A stretch of 6,307 nt of DNA, taken from the NCBI GenBank assembly GCA_016296575.1, contig JAEDJA010000053.1, positions 1-6,307 of the forward strand. Direction: 5' to 3'. Each line of letters opens with the position of its first letter. Position 1 is the first letter of the stretch. The notes beneath the pieces are model-generated. The model saw only the letters and a list, made by a program, of their open reading frames with translations. It was not told the origin of the DNA and did no database searches. Positions 4,817-6,307 of the stretch are shown piece by piece. This DNA is from Treponema sp. GTDB taxonomy: Bacteria > Spirochaetota > Spirochaetia > Treponematales > Treponemataceae. Made by a program: the position numbers and the translations under genes.

Positions 4817-4861
4817 GCATCAGTAGTGCTACATGCCGGTTTTCATATTCCGCACTGACGC
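4817..4861. repeat. Imperfect hairpin just after the ATPase stop
   Basis: GCATCAGTAGTGC (4817-4829) pairs with GCACTGACGC (4852-4861) over 9 of 10 bp with a 3-nt bulge, leaving a 22-nt loop. It starts 1 base after the ATPase stop codon. No T-run follows on the minus strand, so it is at best a weak 3'-end structure. The rest of 4740-4816 is AT-rich with nothing else recognisable. Confidence 0.4.
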
Positions 4862-4862
4862 T

Positions 4863-6149
4863 CTAAATTTTCTTAATCTTCCCAACATAATACAATGGAA
4901 TATTCACCATATTTTCCTGTTCTTTGTATGGTAAAAGCGAATACCTTACAGCAAGTTCTGGAGAGTTTTCTTTGATATAACGCTTAAAGCTGGCACTTGT
5001 AATGTTTTTACCACCTTTACATTCGATCGGAATAATCTGGCTTTCATTCTGGACAATAAAATCAACCTCGTAATTCTGAACTGGTGAATAATAATGGGCA
5101 TCTACTTCAAACAAACCTCTTAGCTGTTGGCAGACATAGTTTTCTGTCAGAGGTCCCTTAAACTGAAAATCAGCTCCCAAAATGATAGATTCGTTGCTTA
5201 CACCAGCCATATGTTTCAAAAGTCCTGTATCAAAAAAGAATAATTTAAAACTGGAAAGATTTTCAAAAGCCTTTAAAGGATGTTCTGGTTTTGAAATATT
5301 GAAAACGCGAATAATCATTCCGGCACTAACAAGCCATTCAATAGCATCTTCAAATTCCCGTGCTCGGGCGCATTCCTTTACACAACCATAGATGAATTTT
5401 TCATTTTCTTTTGTCAACTGACTTACAATACTTCTGAAAACCAAAAGTATTCTTCCAGAATTGATTTTCCCACTATGCTTTGTGATGTCATTTTCATACA
5501 ACTTTATCAAATCATTCTGAATCTGCCTGACAATTCCTGTATTCTTCTCTTCAATCCAGCTGGAAACACATTCCGGCATTCCGCCAATAATAAGATAGTT
5601 ATTATACTGATCCACAAATCTGTCATGGAAAAGTGAAATTGCCTCTGTGTCATCTTTCTGTATCAGGTCATACAAAGATGGAGCTGTTGCCATAAGGAAT
5701 TCTTCAAAATCCATTGGATAAATGTCCATCAGATTTACTTTACCAACAGGATAGCTATGAGGCTGTGCAAGATATGTTCCAAGTAAACTACCTGCAGCTA
5801 TTACATGATATTCATTAGCTTCTTCATTTATGTATTTAAGTGCATTCAAAGCATCAGGACATTCCTGAATTTCATCGAAAATAATCAGATGTTTTCCTGG
5901 TAGAATTTTATCTTCTTTCAAAATTCCAAGTAACTCTATAAAACGAGCAGGATTTTTATTGTTTTTGAAAATATCCTTCAGGTCTTCTTCTTTATCAAAG
6001 TTGAAATAAAATGTCTTTTCGTAACAAGAAGAACCCAATTCATTCATGAGCCAGGTTTTACCAACCTGTCTTGCACCCTTCAAAACAAGTGGCTTTCTAT
6101 GAGGCGAGTCTTTCCATGCTTTTAACTGTTCAATTGCCTTTCGATACAT
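4863..6149 (-). CDS. AAA_14 / DUF4143 ATP-binding protein
   Basis: This 428-residue cytoplasmic P-loop ATPase belongs to the large, poorly understood AAA_14-DUF4143 group, common as scattered accessory genes in anaerobes and archaea. Walker A is GARQVGKT (25-32), and Walker B is LIIFDE (88-93) with Asp92 and Glu93. AAGSLLG (118-124) fits the sensor-1 strand. Residues about 210-380 are the DUF4143 region. Its end carries EVDFIV and then PIECKGG, with Asp363, Glu376 and Lys378 in the spacing of a PD-(D/E)XK nuclease-like fold. Length is normal and the frame intact. There is no Shine-Dalgarno sequence. A TGCTATAAT extended -10 ends 6 nt before the ATG, so the transcript probably starts at the start codon. 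The neighbours give no functional clue. The role is unknown, and nuclease activity is only possible. Confidence 0.9.
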   Translation of the reverse strand: MYRKAIEQLKAWKDSPHRKPLVLKGARQVGKTWLMNELGSSCYEKTFYFNFDKEEDLKDIFKNNKNPARFIELLGILKEDKILPGKHLIIFDEIQECPDALNALKYINEEANEYHVIAAGSLLGTYLAQPHSYPVGKVNLMDIYPMDFEEFLMATAPSLYDLIQKDDTEAISLFHDRFVDQYNNYLIIGGMPECVSSWIEEKNTGIVRQIQNDLIKLYENDITKHSGKINSGRILLVFRSIVSQLTKENEKFIYGCVKECARAREFEDAIEWLVSAGMIIRVFNISKPEHPLKAFENLSSFKLFFFDTGLLKHMAGVSNESIILGADFQFKGPLTENYVCQQLRGLFEVDAHYYSPVQNYEVDFIVQNESQIIPIECKGGKNITSASFKRYIKENSPELAVRYSLLPYKEQENMVNIPLYYVGKIKKI

Positions 6150-6155
6150 ATCATT

Positions 6156-6164
6156 ATTATAGCA
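6156..6164 (-). promoter_or_regulatory. Extended -10 promoter giving a leaderless ATPase mRNA
   Basis: The minus strand reads TGC-TATAAT (6164-6156), a perfect -10 with the TG extension. The nearest -35 candidates (around 6179-6184) are poor. Only 6 nt separate the -10 box from the ATG, so initiation at the usual distance falls on the A of the start codon. This explains the missing Shine-Dalgarno sequence. Confidence 0.6.
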
Positions 6165-6167
6165 TAA

Positions 6168-6213
6168 TTACACATTTTTAAGCAGTTTATTTTACAAATT
6201 TACACATTTTTAA
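6168..6213. promoter_or_regulatory. Pair of 14-bp direct repeats over the ATPase promoter
   Basis: TTACACATTTTTAA occurs at 6168-6181 and 6200-6213, identical over 14 bases and exactly 32 bp apart, about three helical turns. The first copy covers the spacer and -35 region of the ATPase promoter and the second lies just upstream. This arrangement suits cooperative binding of a repressor, which cannot be identified here. Confidence 0.5.
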
Positions 6214-6307
6214 AGTGGTGATAAGATTATTGCACTATAGACATGATGTCTTTTGTTAGCGTCGGGAGAAAATAACCTCCACGAGTCGGGCGGAATTAAC
6301 CAAAAAA
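6214..6307. other. Unassigned right edge
   Basis: No gene can be supported. A 13-bp palindrome, AGACATGATGTCT (6239-6251), is followed by a short T-run. GTCGGG occurs twice in the more GC-rich last 50 bases. On the minus strand two frames are open to the edge for 16 and 31 codons, and either could be the end of a gene cut by the window, but neither has a recognisable family. Confidence 0.3.

Noticed and set aside
1..6307. DGR template repeat for the variable region
   Set aside because: By eye no second sequence resembling 3439-3570 was found on either strand.
6259..6307. C-terminal end of an upstream gene on the minus strand
   Set aside because: Two frames stay open to the edge but the peptides are short and match no family I recognise. 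This is not enough for a call.

Overview
The window looks like a piece of a host-associated spirochete chromosome, most likely a Treponema. The main reasons are a lipoprotein with a relaxed spirochete-style lipobox, a chitobiase/hexosaminidase C-terminal-type repeat and a C-type-lectin-like tail, together with AT-rich coding DNA and intergenic spaces full of short palindromes. The genus is an inference from protein style and cannot be proven here.

Layout. All four convincing genes lie on the minus strand. In their reading order they are: a 428-residue AAA_14/DUF4143 ATP-binding protein (6149-4863), a 327-residue secreted lipoprotein with a putative diversity-generating-retroelement (DGR) variable region (4419-3436), a 312-residue RhuM-Fic fusion protein (3147-2209), and the glycolytic enzyme cofactor-independent phosphoglycerate mutase gpmI (1930-272). 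No tRNA, rRNA, CRISPR array, transposase or reverse transcriptase was seen.

Expression. The genes look like separately controlled units. gpmI has a good promoter (2151-2179) and a leader of about 214 nt. RhuM-Fic has a good promoter (3318-3346), and the lipoprotein ends in a strong intrinsic terminator (3345-3389). The ATPase has an extended -10 box only 6 nt before its ATG, so its mRNA is probably leaderless. Two perfect 14-bp direct repeats lie 32 bp apart just upstream of it.

What stands out. (1) The lipoprotein tail resembles DGR target proteins of the TvpA kind, but neither template repeat nor reverse transcriptase is in the window. (2) Beyond the gpmI stop codon lies a relic of a second, diverged gpmI 3' end, broken by an 85-bp hairpin-bearing insert. 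(3) At least five mini-palindromes share a 15-nt core (TTGAG-S-N4-TCGAAA) but have unrelated flanking arms that are always self-complementary. (4) A second, two-hairpin element with a conserved GTAA linker occurs once on each strand. (5) An 8-bp tandem repeat lies between the ATPase and lipoprotein genes. gpmI is housekeeping. The other three genes are accessory in character and show no obvious common pathway.
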